A stretch of 39,344 bases of DNA from Candidatus Egerieimonas intestinavium (GTDB lineage: Bacteria > Bacillota > Clostridia > Lachnospirales > Lachnospiraceae). Location: NCBI GenBank assembly GCA_018711815.1, contig DVHU01000116.1, positions 1 through 39,344 of the forward strand. The letters run 5' to 3'. The translations under genes and the position numbers were made by a program. Under the pieces are notes generated by a model. It made no database searches and was not told the DNA's origin. It saw nothing but the letters and a program-made list of their open reading frames with translations. Numbering within the stretch: the stretch's first letter is position 1; the number at the start of each line of letters is the position of its first letter. Below, one piece after another: positions 8,123 through 15,302 of the stretch.

Positions 8123-8425
8123 CTACTTCCTATTCTCTGCTTCTCCGATTCGTTCAAACACCAGCTCATAGCCGTCATTTCCGTAGATCAAAGACCGGTT
8201 CACACGGCTGATGGTGGCGGTGGAAGCCCCGGTTTTCTCCGAGATCTCCAGATACGTTTTCTTCTGCCGCAGCATCTTGGCCACCTCCAGCCGCTGGGAC
8301 AGCGACAGCAGCTCGTTGATGGTGCACACATCCTCGAAAAAGATATAACATTCTTCCTTAGTTTTTAAGCTTAACACTGCTTCAAAGAGCTGATCTACAG
8401 CCTCTGTATGAATCTTTTTGCTCAT
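8123..8425 (-). CDS. yerC: YerC/YecD family TrpR-like transcriptional regulator
   Basis: The 100-residue protein matches the YerC/YecD family, TrpR-fold regulators of Bacillota. Seen: the N-terminal helix region VDQLFEAVLSLKTKEECYIFFEDVCT and the helix-turn-helix LSQRLEVAKMLRQKKTYLEISEKTGASTATISRVNRSL, followed by the conserved tail YGNDGYELVFER. It is a dimeric DNA-binding protein; the ligand and regulon are poorly defined in the family. The start is ATG 8425 behind AAAGGAG. It has its own promoter at 8467-8495 and heads a two-gene unit with the aminotransferase. Confidence 0.93.
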   Translation of the reverse strand: MSKKIHTEAVDQLFEAVLSLKTKEECYIFFEDVCTINELLSLSQRLEVAKMLRQKKTYLEISEKTGASTATISRVNRSLIYGNDGYELVFERIGEAENRK

Positions 8426-8466
8426 GTCACACTCCTTTGCCGGAAACTATTTTTCTCCTAATTGTT

Positions 8467-8495
8467 AGATTAGCACACTAAAGCTTCACAGTCAA
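8467..8495 (-). promoter_or_regulatory. Sigma-A promoter for yerC and the aminotransferase
   Basis: On the minus strand TTGACT (8495-8490), 17 nt spacing, then TAATCT (8472-8467), about 42 nt before the yerC start. Confidence 0.65.
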
Positions 8496-8515
8496 GAAGT
8501 CTCTGGGGCCTGCCT

Positions 8516-8559
8516 GGAAAATCTCCGGAGCCGCTCCCCGTAAAATTTTACGGCTCCGG
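8516..8559 (-). terminator. Hairpin terminator after the PHP gene, with an alternative palindrome
   Basis: Arms CCGGAGCCG (8525-8533) and CGGCTCCGG (8551-8559) pair over a 17-nt loop and are followed on the minus strand by AGATTTTCC. A 16-bp perfect palindrome CCGTAAAATTTTACGG (8538-8553) shares three bases with one arm, so the two stems exclude each other. Confidence 0.5.
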
Positions 8560-8581
8560 GCTGCCAAAAAAGCCCTCATCT

Positions 8582-9319
8582 TCAATCAAAGGTCACGTTC
8601 CGCAGGCCCCGGCGGTTTAAATGATTTCGAAGGGCCTCCCAGGAGCGGTTCAGCACCAGCTCCTCCGGGAAATTGATCTGCTGCAGGAGCTGGTAGGCAT
8701 AGTCGTGGCGTCCCACATCAAACTCGATGTGGGCGTCGCTGCCCACCGCCACAGGCACCCGGTATTCCCGGCAGTAAGCCAGAAGCTCCCGGTAATTCTC
8801 CGCCGCCCCTTTCCGGGGAGAATCCGGCCTGAGGGAGCTGTTATTTACCTCCAAGGCCGCCCCGGTCTCCGCCGCCTTCTGGGCCACCGCCCGATAGTCC
8901 AGGGGATAGCGGTTATCGTCGGGATGCCCCAGGATATCCACATAGGGATTTTCCAGTACTCCCAGGGCTGCCGCCGTGTTTTCTTCCCGGCTTCCTCTCT
9001 TCAGGCAGGGGATGTGCATACTGGCAATGACCAGATCCATCTTTTTCAGCAGCCTCTCGGGCATGTCTACCTTTCCCTGAAAGTCCATGATATTCAGCTC
9101 CACGCCGCAGAGGAGCCGCAGGCCCTCCCACTGGCGGGGAACCACCTTGTAGTTGCTGAAGTGGAACTCGTGACAGGCCCCGGGCATGGCCATGGCGTGC
9201 TCCGTCAGCGCCAGGGCCTCCAGGCCCTTCCCAGCTGCCGCCTGAACCATTTCCTTCAGGGTGGAGTAGGCGTGACCGCTGGACACGGTATGACTGTGCG
9301 TATCTAGCACATAATTCAT
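8582..9319 (-). CDS. PHP domain phosphoesterase (YcdX-like)
   Basis: The 245-residue protein is a polymerase-and-histidinol-phosphatase (PHP) hydrolase of the YcdX type. The metal-binding residues are visible: DTHSHTVSSGH at the N-terminus (H8, H10, H16), ASMHIPCL, ILGHPDD, LEVNNSS and the C-terminal GSDAHIEFDVG. Members bind a trinuclear zinc or manganese centre and cleave phosphoesters; the physiological substrate is unknown. The start is ATG 9319, preceded by AGGAGGGA. Longer in-frame extensions toward 9490 lack a ribosome binding site and run into the promoter of the divergent thiamine operon. It stands alone, with a hairpin downstream. Confidence 0.9.
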   Translation of the reverse strand: MNYVLDTHSHTVSSGHAYSTLKEMVQAAAGKGLEALALTEHAMAMPGACHEFHFSNYKVVPRQWEGLRLLCGVELNIMDFQGKVDMPERLLKKMDLVIASMHIPCLKRGSREENTAAALGVLENPYVDILGHPDDNRYPLDYRAVAQKAAETGAALEVNNSSLRPDSPRKGAAENYRELLAYCREYRVPVAVGSDAHIEFDVGRHDYAYQLLQQINFPEELVLNRSWEALRNHLNRRGLRNVTFD

Positions 9320-9395
9320 ATTATCCCTCCTATTCATGTATGTATTATACCGCGAAGTCTCCGGGAAAAAAAGTCGAAATTCCATTTCCCCGCCC

Positions 9396-9424
9396 TTGAC
9401 TCCTCCTCCTCCGTGTAGTATAGT
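9396..9424 (+). promoter_or_regulatory. Sigma-A promoter for the TPP-riboswitch operon
   Basis: TTGACT (9396-9401), a 17-nt spacer and TATAGT (9419-9424). Transcription would start near 9431, giving a leader of about 185 nt that contains the whole riboswitch. Confidence 0.75.
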
Positions 9425-9439
9425 TAGGTTTGTAAAAAG

Positions 9440-9540
9440 TAAAGAGAGACAGGGGAGCTTGTAGCGGCAGGCTGAGAGGAAGTCCTCCAACTTCGACCCT
9501 TAGACCTGATTTGGGTAATGCCAACGTAGGAATCTTTATC
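9440..9540 (+). ncRNA. TPP riboswitch (THI element)
   Basis: The conserved core is present in order: GGGGAGC (9452-9458), GGCTGAGAGGA (9470-9480), ACCCTTAGACCTGAT (9496-9510), TTGGGTAATGCCAACG (9511-9526) and TAGGA. Outer bases (AGAGA near 9444 with TCTTT near 9533) can form the closing helix P1. Known: TPP binding to this aptamer turns down thiamine genes. The downstream segment 9541-9616 has only a weak hairpin followed by a U-rich stretch (TCTTTTTCTTTG), so whether control is by termination or by hiding the ribosome binding site is not settled. It governs the four-gene importer that follows. Confidence 0.95.
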
Positions 9541-9616
9541 ATTTCCATGGGAATTGCCATTTTAGGTGATTCTCTTTTTCTTTGTCCAAATTATTTTTAC
9601 CAGGAGGATAACGGTT

Positions 9617-9913
9617 ATGAACGCAAGCGTAGCTATTCAGTCTCTGCCCGCCGCCAAGGACGACGAGGAATTAATCCGCATTGTGGACGAGGTGATCGCC
9701 TACATCAAGAGCACCGGTTACAACTATTACGTGGGGCCCTTTGAGACCACCATCGAGGGCGACTACGACGCCCTGATGGACATTGTAAAGGAGTGCCAGC
9801 ATATTGCCATCCGGGCGGGCGCCCCCTCGGTGGCCGCCTACATCAAGGTTTCCTACAAGCCTGAAGGAGATGTGCTTACCATTGAAAAGAAAGTTACCAA
9901 GCATCACCAATAA
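9617..9913 (+). CDS. Thiamine-binding protein, MTH1187/YkoF-like family
   Basis: The 98-residue protein belongs to the MTH1187/YqgV thiamine-binding family (ferredoxin-like fold). Typical features seen: N-terminal VAIQSLPAAKDDEELIRIVDEVIAYIKSTGYNYYVGPFETTIEGDYDALMDIVKECQHIAIRAGAPSVAAYIKV. Members bind thiamine or its pyrimidine part in the cytoplasm and often sit in TPP-controlled transporter operons. Its role may be to buffer or sense the imported compound (inference). The start is ATG 9617, 9 nt after AGGAGG. The upstream in-frame ATT-rich extension is leader RNA. The permease gene overlaps its 3' end. Confidence 0.88.
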   Translation: MNASVAIQSLPAAKDDEELIRIVDEVIAYIKSTGYNYYVGPFETTIEGDYDALMDIVKECQHIAIRAGAPSVAAYIKVSYKPEGDVLTIEKKVTKHHQ

Positions 9914-10646
9914 AGTATACCCGGCAGCAGCCATCTGTCTGCTGCTGGCCCTCTGGGAGGCGGTGTGCGCCTGGGAGCTGGTGCCGGCCTTCATGCTGCC
10001 GGCCCCCAGCGCCGTGGCCCGGGCCTTTGTCCAGGATTTTCCGGCGCTGATGCTCCACTCCAGGACCACGCTCCTGGAAGCCTTTCTGGGCCTGGCCCTG
10101 GGCGTTATCACCGGCTTTCTGGCAGCCCTGCTGATGGATACCTTTTCCTGGGTCCACAAGGCTCTCTACCCGCTGCTGGTGATTACCCAGACCATCCCCA
10201 CGGTGGCCATCGCCCCCCTGCTGGTGCTCTGGCTGGGCTACGAGATGGCCCCCAAGGTGGTGCTGATCGTCATCGTCACCTTTTTCCCCATCGCGGTGGG
10301 CCTCTTCGACGGCTTCCAGTCCGCCGACCCGGATACCATCCGGCTGCTGCGCTCCATGGGCGCCAGCCGCTTCCAGATTTTCCGCCACATCAAGCTGCCC
10401 GGTTCCATGAACCGGTTTTTCAGCAGCCTGCGGATCTCCGTCTCCTACTCTGTGGTGGGGGCGGTAATCTCCGAATGGCTGGGCGGCTTTGAGGGCCTGG
10501 GGGTCTACATGACCCGGGTAAAAAAATCCTTTGCCTTTGACAAAATGTTTGCTGTGATCTTTCTGATTTCAGCCATCAGCCTGCTGTTAATGGGCGCAGT
10601 ACGGCTGCTGCAGAAAAAATGTATGCCCTGGGAGGAACGATCATGA
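9870..10646 (+). CDS. thiX: Thiamine-precursor ABC transporter permease (ThiX-like)
   Basis: The product (258 residues from ATG 9870) is a binding-protein-dependent ABC permease. Five to six membrane segments are clear, beginning with AAAICLLLALWEAVCAW, and the cytoplasmic EAA loop reads LLRSMGASRFQIFRHIKLPGS. It belongs to the NitT/TauT/ThiX group. The start is uncertain: AAGGAG (9864-9869) touches the ATG at 9870, whereas an in-frame TTG at 9882 lies 12 nt after it and would give a typical MKRK N-terminus. Either way it overlaps the end of the thiamine-binding gene by about 30-45 nt, which implies translational coupling. Its stop overlaps the start of the next gene (ATGA). Confidence 0.87.
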   Translation: MCLPLKRKLPSITNKVYPAAAICLLLALWEAVCAWELVPAFMLPAPSAVARAFVQDFPALMLHSRTTLLEAFLGLALGVITGFLAALLMDTFSWVHKALYPLLVITQTIPTVAIAPLLVLWLGYEMAPKVVLIVIVTFFPIAVGLFDGFQSADPDTIRLLRSMGASRFQIFRHIKLPGSMNRFFSSLRISVSYSVVGAVISEWLGGFEGLGVYMTRVKKSFAFDKMFAVIFLISAISLLLMGAVRLLQKKCMPWEERS

Positions 10647-11677
10647 AAAAGAAACTACTGGCACTTTTTTTGGCTGCCGCCACTGCCTTTTCCCTGACCG
10701 CCTGCGGTTCTGCCCCCGCTAAATCTGATGAGCAGGACCAGGCGGAGACTTCAAAGGGGGAGGCTTCCGATACGAAGAAAATCACCTTTGTGCTGGACTG
10801 GACACCTAACACTAACCACACCGGCCTCTATGTGGCCCAGGAGAAGGGCTACTTCACTGAGGCGGGCCTGGAGGTGGAGATCGTGCAGCCCCCGGAGGAT
10901 GGGGCTGAGGCCCTGGTGGCCTCCGGCAAGGCTCAGTTTGGCGTATCCTTCCAGGATACCATGGCTCCGGCCCTGGTGGGCGACGCAGCTCTGCCCATCA
11001 CGGCGGTGGCTGCCCTGGTGCAGCACAACACCTCCGGCATCATCTCCCGCCAGGGGGAAGGCATGGACCGGCCCAAGGGACTGGAGGGCAAAAAATATGC
11101 CACCTGGGATGCCCCGGTGGAGAAGGCCATGCTGAAAAACGTGGTGGAGACTGACGGGGGAGATTTCTCCCAAGTGGAGCTGATTCCCAGCACCGTTACC
11201 GACGAGGTATCCGCCCTGGAGAGCAAGTCCGTGGACGCCATCTGGATTTTCTACGGCTGGGCCGGAGTGGCCACTGAGGTGGCCGGCCTTGAGACCGATT
11301 ACTTCGCCTTCAAGGATATCAACCCGGTATTTGACTACTACACCCCGGTGGTGATCGCCAACAACAGCTTCCTGGAGGAGGATCCGGATACCGCCAAGGC
11401 CTTTCTGACAGCCCTGAAAAAAGGCTACGAGGATGCCATCGACGATCCCGACGCCGCGGCGGATATTTTGCTTGAGGCGGCCCCGGAGCTGGATCCCGAA
11501 CTGACCCGGGCCAGCCAGCAGTGGCTCTCTCAGGAGTACAAATCCGATGTGGAGCAGTGGGGGTATATGGATCCGGAGCGCTGGAACGCTTTCTACAGTT
11601 GGCTCAACGAAAATGATCTGGTAGAGGGCGGAGAGCTGGCCGAGAACGCCGGTTTCTCCAACGACTACCTGTCCTGA
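10643..11677 (+). CDS. thiY: Thiamine-precursor binding lipoprotein (ThiY, NMT1/THI5-like)
   Basis: The 344-residue protein has a lipoprotein signal peptide (MKKKLLALFLAAATAF then LTAC, lipidated C21) and an NMT1/THI5-like binding domain: VLDWTPNTNHTGLYVAQEKGYF, GLEVEI, GKAQFGVSFQDTMA and AVAALVQHNTSGIIS. ThiY proteins bind formylaminopyrimidine or HMP, the pyrimidine moiety of thiamine, outside the membrane. The operon and the TPP riboswitch support this role. The CCCFC catalytic motif of fungal THI5 HMP synthase is absent, so it is a binding protein, not the enzyme. The start is ATG 10643 with GGAGG at 10631-10635, overlapping the permease stop. Confidence 0.92.
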   Translation: MKKKLLALFLAAATAFSLTACGSAPAKSDEQDQAETSKGEASDTKKITFVLDWTPNTNHTGLYVAQEKGYFTEAGLEVEIVQPPEDGAEALVASGKAQFGVSFQDTMAPALVGDAALPITAVAALVQHNTSGIISRQGEGMDRPKGLEGKKYATWDAPVEKAMLKNVVETDGGDFSQVELIPSTVTDEVSALESKSVDAIWIFYGWAGVATEVAGLETDYFAFKDINPVFDYYTPVVIANNSFLEEDPDTAKAFLTALKKGYEDAIDDPDAAADILLEAAPELDPELTRASQQWLSQEYKSDVEQWGYMDPERWNAFYSWLNENDLVEGGELAENAGFSNDYLS

Positions 11678-11688
11678 GGAAGCTTCCC

Positions 11689-12432
11689 ATGGCACAGTTA
11701 GAGGCCCGTCACATTTCCAAAAGTTTCGGGGAGCATCAGGTATTAAAGGACATTTCCCTGGCGGTTCATGACCATGAGCTGGTGAGCCTGCTGGGGGTAT
11801 CCGGCTCCGGGAAAACCACCCTGTTTAACATTATTTCCGGCCTGCTTCTGCCGGAGGAGGGCCAGATTTTTCTGGACGGCCAGGATATCACCGGAAAGCC
11901 GGGGCAGATCAGCTACATGCTGCAGAAGGATCTGCTCCTGCCTTACCGGACCATTGAGGACAACGTGGCCCTCCCCCTGATTATCCGGGGGGAGAAAAAG
12001 CAGGCGGCCCGGGAGAAGGTCCGACCCCATTTCGCCGGGTTTGGCCTTGCGGGCACGGAGAAAAAATATCCCCATCAGCTCTCCGGCGGCATGCGCCAGC
12101 GGGCGGCCCTGCTGCGGACCTACATGTTTTCCCAGGGTCTCGCCCTGCTGGATGAGCCCTTCTCGGCCCTGGATACCATCACCAAGGGCAGCATGCACCG
12201 GTGGTATCTTGAGGTGATGGAGGAGATTCAGCTCTCCACCATCTTCATCACCCACGACATCGACGAGGCCATTCTCCTCTCCGACCGGATCTATCTGCTG
12301 ACGGGAAATCCCGGAACCATCACCGGGGAGCTGGTGATTCAGGAGCCCAAGCCCCGGAGGCAGGATTTTAACCTGACCCCGGAATTTCTCCAATATAAGC
12401 GGCAGATTCTGGAACAGCTGCACGTAGAATAA
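11689..12432 (+). CDS. thiZ: Thiamine-precursor ABC transporter ATP-binding protein (ThiZ-like)
   Basis: The 247-residue ATPase has Walker A GVSGSGKTTLFN, Q-loop SYMLQKDLLLPYRT, signature LSGGMRQRAALLRT, Walker B LALLDEPFSALD and the switch His in ITHDIDEA. It is of the SsuB/TauB/ThiZ group and energises the permease and ThiY-like lipoprotein encoded just upstream. The ATG at 11689 follows GAGGA within an 11-nt gap. It is the last gene of the TPP-controlled operon and is followed by a strong terminator. Confidence 0.92.
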   Translation: MAQLEARHISKSFGEHQVLKDISLAVHDHELVSLLGVSGSGKTTLFNIISGLLLPEEGQIFLDGQDITGKPGQISYMLQKDLLLPYRTIEDNVALPLIIRGEKKQAAREKVRPHFAGFGLAGTEKKYPHQLSGGMRQRAALLRTYMFSQGLALLDEPFSALDTITKGSMHRWYLEVMEEIQLSTIFITHDIDEAILLSDRIYLLTGNPGTITGELVIQEPKPRRQDFNLTPEFLQYKRQILEQLHVE

Positions 12433-12445
12433 GCAAGGTTGCTAA

Positions 12446-12496
12446 AAGGACGCTCATGATTCCATCACTGAGAATCATGAGCGTTCTTCTTATTTT
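12446..12496 (+). terminator. Intrinsic terminator of the thiamine-precursor operon
   Basis: A perfect 12-bp stem (12450-12461 with 12473-12484), extended by AAGG/TTCT to about 16 bp, closes an 11-nt loop and is followed by TCTTATTTT. Confidence 0.88.
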
Positions 12497-12633
12497 CCCG
12501 GCCGTGCTTCTCTCGTTCCTGCAGCTGCGGCTGCCACGCTGGCTATTATATGACTGACCAGCACTGCGGACCAAATTCCCTTTAACCCCCAGCCTAAAGA
12601 AGAAAACAGATAGGCAGCCGCGTTTTCTCGGAC

Positions 12634-12662
12634 TTGAAGAAATTTTCCCCGGATGGTATGAT
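12634..12662 (+). promoter_or_regulatory. Promoter for the radical SAM gene
   Basis: TTGAAG (12634-12639), 17 nt, then TATGAT (12657-12662) preceded by TGG, which makes an extended -10. The predicted leader is short, about 20 nt. Confidence 0.6.
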
Positions 12663-12686
12663 AGAAGGCAGAAAGGACGGCTTGCC

Positions 12687-13601
12687 ATGGCAGAGGAAAA
12701 ACCCTACTATTCCCTGGACCGTATGCTCAGGGAACGGTTTCACGAAAAAGTGTATAAGCTCTCCCTGGACGCCGGGTGCAGCTGCCCCAACCGGGACGGC
12801 ACCCGGGGAACGGGAGGCTGCATCTTCTGCAGCGCCGGGGGCAGCGGAGATTTCGCCGGAGATCGGAGGCTCTCCATCCCGGAGCAGCTGGAAGCCCAGA
12901 AGGCCCTGGTCTGCCGCAAGCGCCCCGTCCGCAAATTTATCGCCTATTTTCAGGCCTACTCCAACACCTACGCCCCCCTTGACCATCTTCGGCAGGTCTA
13001 CGGCCAGGCCCTTAAGGATTCGCAGGTGGCAGCCCTGTCCATTGCCACCCGGCCGGACTGCCTGCCGCCGGAGGTGCTGGATCTCTTATCTGAATGCAAC
13101 CGGGTAAAGCCTGTCTGGGTGGAGCTGGGACTTCAGACTATCCATGAGGACACGGCCCGGTATATCCGAAGAGGCTACCCCTACTCCTGTTTTCTGGAGG
13201 CGGTGGAGCAGCTTCACCGACGGGATCTGGAGATCATTGTCCACACCATTCTGGGGCTCCCGGGGGAATCCCGGGAGGATATGCTGGCAACCATGGAAGC
13301 CCTAAATCCCCTGCCCATCCAGGGCGTTAAGCTGCAGCTGCTGCATGTGCTTAAGGGGACGGAACTGGCCTCAGACTATGAGGCGGGGAAATTTCAAGTG
13401 CTGGATCGGGAGACCTACCTGAATCTGGTGATCGACTGTCTGGAGCGTCTCCGCCCGGATCTGGTGATCCATCGGGTGACCGGGGACGGCCCCCGGGATC
13501 TGCTTGTGGCTCCCCTGTGGAGCTGTGCCAAGCGCAGCGTCCTCAACGACCTCCACAGGCTCATGCGGGAGCGGGGCGCCCGCCAGGGCCGTTTGTACTA
13601 A
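12687..13601 (+). CDS. yhcC: TIGR01212 family radical SAM protein (YhcC-like)
   Basis: The 304-residue protein belongs to the YhcC/TIGR01212 radical SAM family. The 4Fe-4S cysteines are seen in CPNRDGTRGTGGCIFC (C33, C45, C48), a C-x11-C-x2-C spacing typical of this family. Other landmarks are YFQAYSNTYAPL, SIATRPDCLP, WVELGLQTIHEDTARYIRRG and HTILGLPGESREDML. The cluster cleaves SAM to a 5'-deoxyadenosyl radical. The family resembles the Elp3 radical SAM domain, but its reaction has not been defined. The start is ATG 12687 behind AAAGGACGG. It precedes a DUF4364 gene, with hairpins between them. Confidence 0.92.
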   Translation: MAEEKPYYSLDRMLRERFHEKVYKLSLDAGCSCPNRDGTRGTGGCIFCSAGGSGDFAGDRRLSIPEQLEAQKALVCRKRPVRKFIAYFQAYSNTYAPLDHLRQVYGQALKDSQVAALSIATRPDCLPPEVLDLLSECNRVKPVWVELGLQTIHEDTARYIRRGYPYSCFLEAVEQLHRRDLEIIVHTILGLPGESREDMLATMEALNPLPIQGVKLQLLHVLKGTELASDYEAGKFQVLDRETYLNLVIDCLERLRPDLVIHRVTGDGPRDLLVAPLWSCAKRSVLNDLHRLMRERGARQGRLY

Positions 13602-13607
13602 AAAAGA

Positions 13608-13676
13608 ATCCTGCTTTGCAGGATCCGCCGCCTGCGGCTGGTTGGTTGCGTAAGCAACATTTTCTTATCCGCCGCA
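13608..13676 (+). other. Stacked hairpins between the radical SAM and DUF4364 genes
   Basis: A 7-bp stem with a 3-nt loop (ATCCTGC-TTT-GCAGGAT, 13608-13624) lies directly after the stop codon. A second structure pairs TGCGGC (13633-13638) with GCCGCA (13671-13676) around an inner stem GTTGC-GTAA-GCAAC (13645-13658), which is followed by ATTTTCTT. It may be a weak terminator. The rest of the 168-nt gap, up to the ribosome binding site at 13756, shows another imperfect repeat (GGCGGC near 13694 with GCCGCC near 13728) and no gene. Confidence 0.4.
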
Positions 13677-13768
13677 GTGCGATTCTCGCGGAGGGCGGCT
13701 CCTGGGAAGCTGACACCCAGCCAGGCTGCCGCCAGTAATGTCAACCACGCCATAGAAGGAGAATGTTT

Positions 13769-14281
13769 ATGCTGGAATCATCTCTGACTCTCTATAAATT
13801 AATCGTACTGTATCTGCTGAAGAAGGTGAATTTTCCCCTGACCAACGCACAAATTTCAGAGTTTATTCTGGAACAGGGCTATACCACCTACTTCCACCTG
13901 CAGGAGGCCTTCCACGAGCTGGTGGATTCCCACCTGATTTCCACGGAAACCCGGCGGAACACCACCTATTATAATCTGACCGTGGACGGGGAAAACACCC
14001 TGAACTACTTCTCCAACCTGATCCCCGACGTTATCCGCCAGGAGGCTGACAGCTATCTGAAGGAAAATAAGTACGAGCTGCGCAATGAATTTGCCACCCG
14101 CTCCGACTACTATCAGAACGGGGAGGACTATCTGGTGCGCTGCGAGGTGCTGGAAAACAACGCCCACCTGATCGATCTGTCCCTGACTGTCCCCACGGAG
14201 GAGGCTGCCCGGGCCATCGCCAGCCACTGGAAGAAAAAAAGTCAGGACATTTACGCCTACCTGATGAAGGAGCTGCTGTAA
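13769..14281 (+). CDS. DUF4364 family protein (winged-helix-like, unknown function)
   Basis: The 170-residue protein matches the clostridial DUF4364 family. The N-terminal half (LTLYKLIVLYLLKKVNFPLTNAQISEFILEQGYTTYFHLQEAFHELVDSHLISTETRRNTTYYNLTVDG) looks like a winged-helix domain of PadR/MarR style. The C-terminal half is an alpha/beta segment ending in a basic helix, and no ligand motif is seen. Two ATG codons are possible. ATG 13769 is 7 nt after AAGGAG (13756-13761), while ATG 13763 is only 1 nt after it, so 13769 is chosen. Transcription regulation is plausible but not shown. Confidence 0.85.
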   Translation: MLESSLTLYKLIVLYLLKKVNFPLTNAQISEFILEQGYTTYFHLQEAFHELVDSHLISTETRRNTTYYNLTVDGENTLNYFSNLIPDVIRQEADSYLKENKYELRNEFATRSDYYQNGEDYLVRCEVLENNAHLIDLSLTVPTEEAARAIASHWKKKSQDIYAYLMKELL

Positions 14282-14302
14282 TTCTCTGATTATTTTAGGA
14301 TA

Positions 14303-14501
14303 TAAATAGGCAGCCTGCACCCATTAGTAAAAGCTAGCTCAAAATCATTCGCTTCCCGGACAGGTATGCACTTGTACTCAGCCTGCGCTCACTTCGAGCC
14401 TGTAGTCTCGAAGCTGTGCTCGGCAATTCGCACAAGCCGCATACCTGCCCGGGAAGCTTTTACTTTGGGAAGCTTTCTACTTGGTGCAGGCTGCTTATTT
14501 A
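14303..14501. repeat. 199-bp imperfect palindrome flanked by TA (MITE-like or structured element)
   Basis: The ends are inverted repeats: TAAATAGGCAGCCTGCACC at 14303-14321 and its complement at 14483-14501, with one mismatch in 19. Inner segments also pair: AGTAAAAGCT with AGCTTTTACT, GCTTCCCGGACAGGTATGC with GCATACCTGCCCGGGAAGC, ACTTGT with ACAAG, and CTTCGAG with CTCGAAG at the apex. Both ends touch a TA dinucleotide, as in elements with a TA target duplication. It carries no gene and lies between the convergent DUF4364 and GNAT genes, so it might instead be a large terminator-like structure. Confidence 0.6.
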
Positions 14502-14536
14502 TACAGTAAAATGGATCAGAACTGCTATTCTGAGCC

Positions 14537-15031
14537 TCACAGTTTTTTCCTTAAATAAATCATATCTCGCAGCACCACTCCCGCCTCCAGGATGGGGTGG
14601 TCGTAGTGCTCGGTGAAGAAGTCAGGGAGCCGGTGGGAGACGGTAAAGCCGCACTTCTCGTAAAAGGGCAGCGTCAGAGGGCTCTCCCCGGTTCCCACCT
14701 GGAAAATCTCATATTTTCCTCTGTAGGTATCCTCCAGAAAGCGGATCATTTTTCTTCCAAGCCCCTTTCTCTGGGCCTGGGGGGATACCGCCAGATTTTT
14801 TAGTTCCAATACCCCCTCCCCCTGATCCGTCACCACGCAGACTGCCAGGGGCTGCGGCTCTTTTGAGCCTCCGTCCTGGCTTGGGGCTGGGGCGGAGGAA
14901 GGCGGAAACTCCTTCTCCAGCACGTACATCTCCCCCCTCTCCAGGTACTCATCGATCATGGATTCCTGCTCGTCCGCCAGCAGAAGGAGCGCTAAATATT
15001 GCTTTTTGTTTTCTGTAATTTGTCGTATCAT
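14537..15031 (-). CDS. GNAT family N-acetyltransferase
   Basis: The 164-residue protein has the GNAT acetyl-CoA fold: a central strand LAVCVVTDQGEGVLELKNLAVSPQAQRKGLGRKMIRFLED with the pyrophosphate-binding loop QRKGLG near residues 83-88, and then FQVGTGESPLTLPFYEKCGFTVSHRLPDFF. The ending FYEKCGF is typical of GNATs that act on small molecules or amino groups. The acceptor is unknown. The ATG at 15031 is taken as the start because GAGG lies 5 nt before it; a GTG at 15037 is an alternative without a good ribosome binding site. It has a promoter at 15062-15089, which overlaps the 3' end of the marR remnant. Confidence 0.87.
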   Translation of the reverse strand: MIRQITENKKQYLALLLLADEQESMIDEYLERGEMYVLEKEFPPSSAPAPSQDGGSKEPQPLAVCVVTDQGEGVLELKNLAVSPQAQRKGLGRKMIRFLEDTYRGKYEIFQVGTGESPLTLPFYEKCGFTVSHRLPDFFTEHYDHPILEAGVVLRDMIYLRKKL

Positions 15032-15061
15032 AGGCACCTCGCGGATTAGGCTGTTTGTCCT

Positions 15062-15089
15062 ATTTTACCACAGCCACCTTCCAGATCAA
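15062..15089 (-). promoter_or_regulatory. Promoter for the GNAT gene
   Basis: On the minus strand TTGATC (15089-15084), 16 nt, then TAAAAT (15067-15062) preceded by TGG, an extended -10 form. Confidence 0.5.
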
Positions 15090-15293
15090 TAGCCCTTTTT
15101 CTGCAGGTTATGAATAATCTGCTTCAGCATCCGCCTTAATGATCCCCTCCTGCCGGTTTAGCAGTTCAATGACCCCCAGCTGTTTTGGGTGAACTTCGTC
15201 AGCTTTTAGCTCCGAGAACATGCTCCTGTAATATAAATGGGTGATTTTCAGGAGCATATCCTGGATACTTTCCGTATTTTCCGCTCTTTTCAT
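15086..15293 (-). pseudogene. Remnant of a MarR family regulator (internal deletion and frame change)
   Basis: The first 51 codons after ATG 15293 (preceded by AGGAGTCCT) read like the N-terminus of a MarR regulator: SIQDMLLKITHLYYRSMF, SELKADEVHPKQLGVIELLN and RQEGI. The reading frame then ends at a stop at 15108. In another frame the next bases read RMLKQIIHNLQKKGY and a stop at 15086-15088, which looks like the C-terminal helix of the same family. About 70-80 residues covering the winged helix are therefore missing. The simplest reading is an internal deletion. It follows the exporter and kinase-like genes at a 9-nt gap. The 61-residue stub might still be translated but has no DNA-binding domain. 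It is not closely similar to the intact MarR at 19691-20146. Confidence 0.65.
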
Positions 15294-15302
15294 AGGACTC
15301 CT

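Noticed and set aside
10643-11677. THI5-type HMP synthase (suicide enzyme)
   Set aside because: The CCCFC iron-binding motif is absent and there is a lipoprotein signal peptide; a binding protein fits better.
14303-14501. tRNA gene, attachment site or insertion sequence
   Set aside because: No tRNA-like arms with conserved T-loop sequence, no transposase frame and no integrase nearby; it is described only as a palindromic element.
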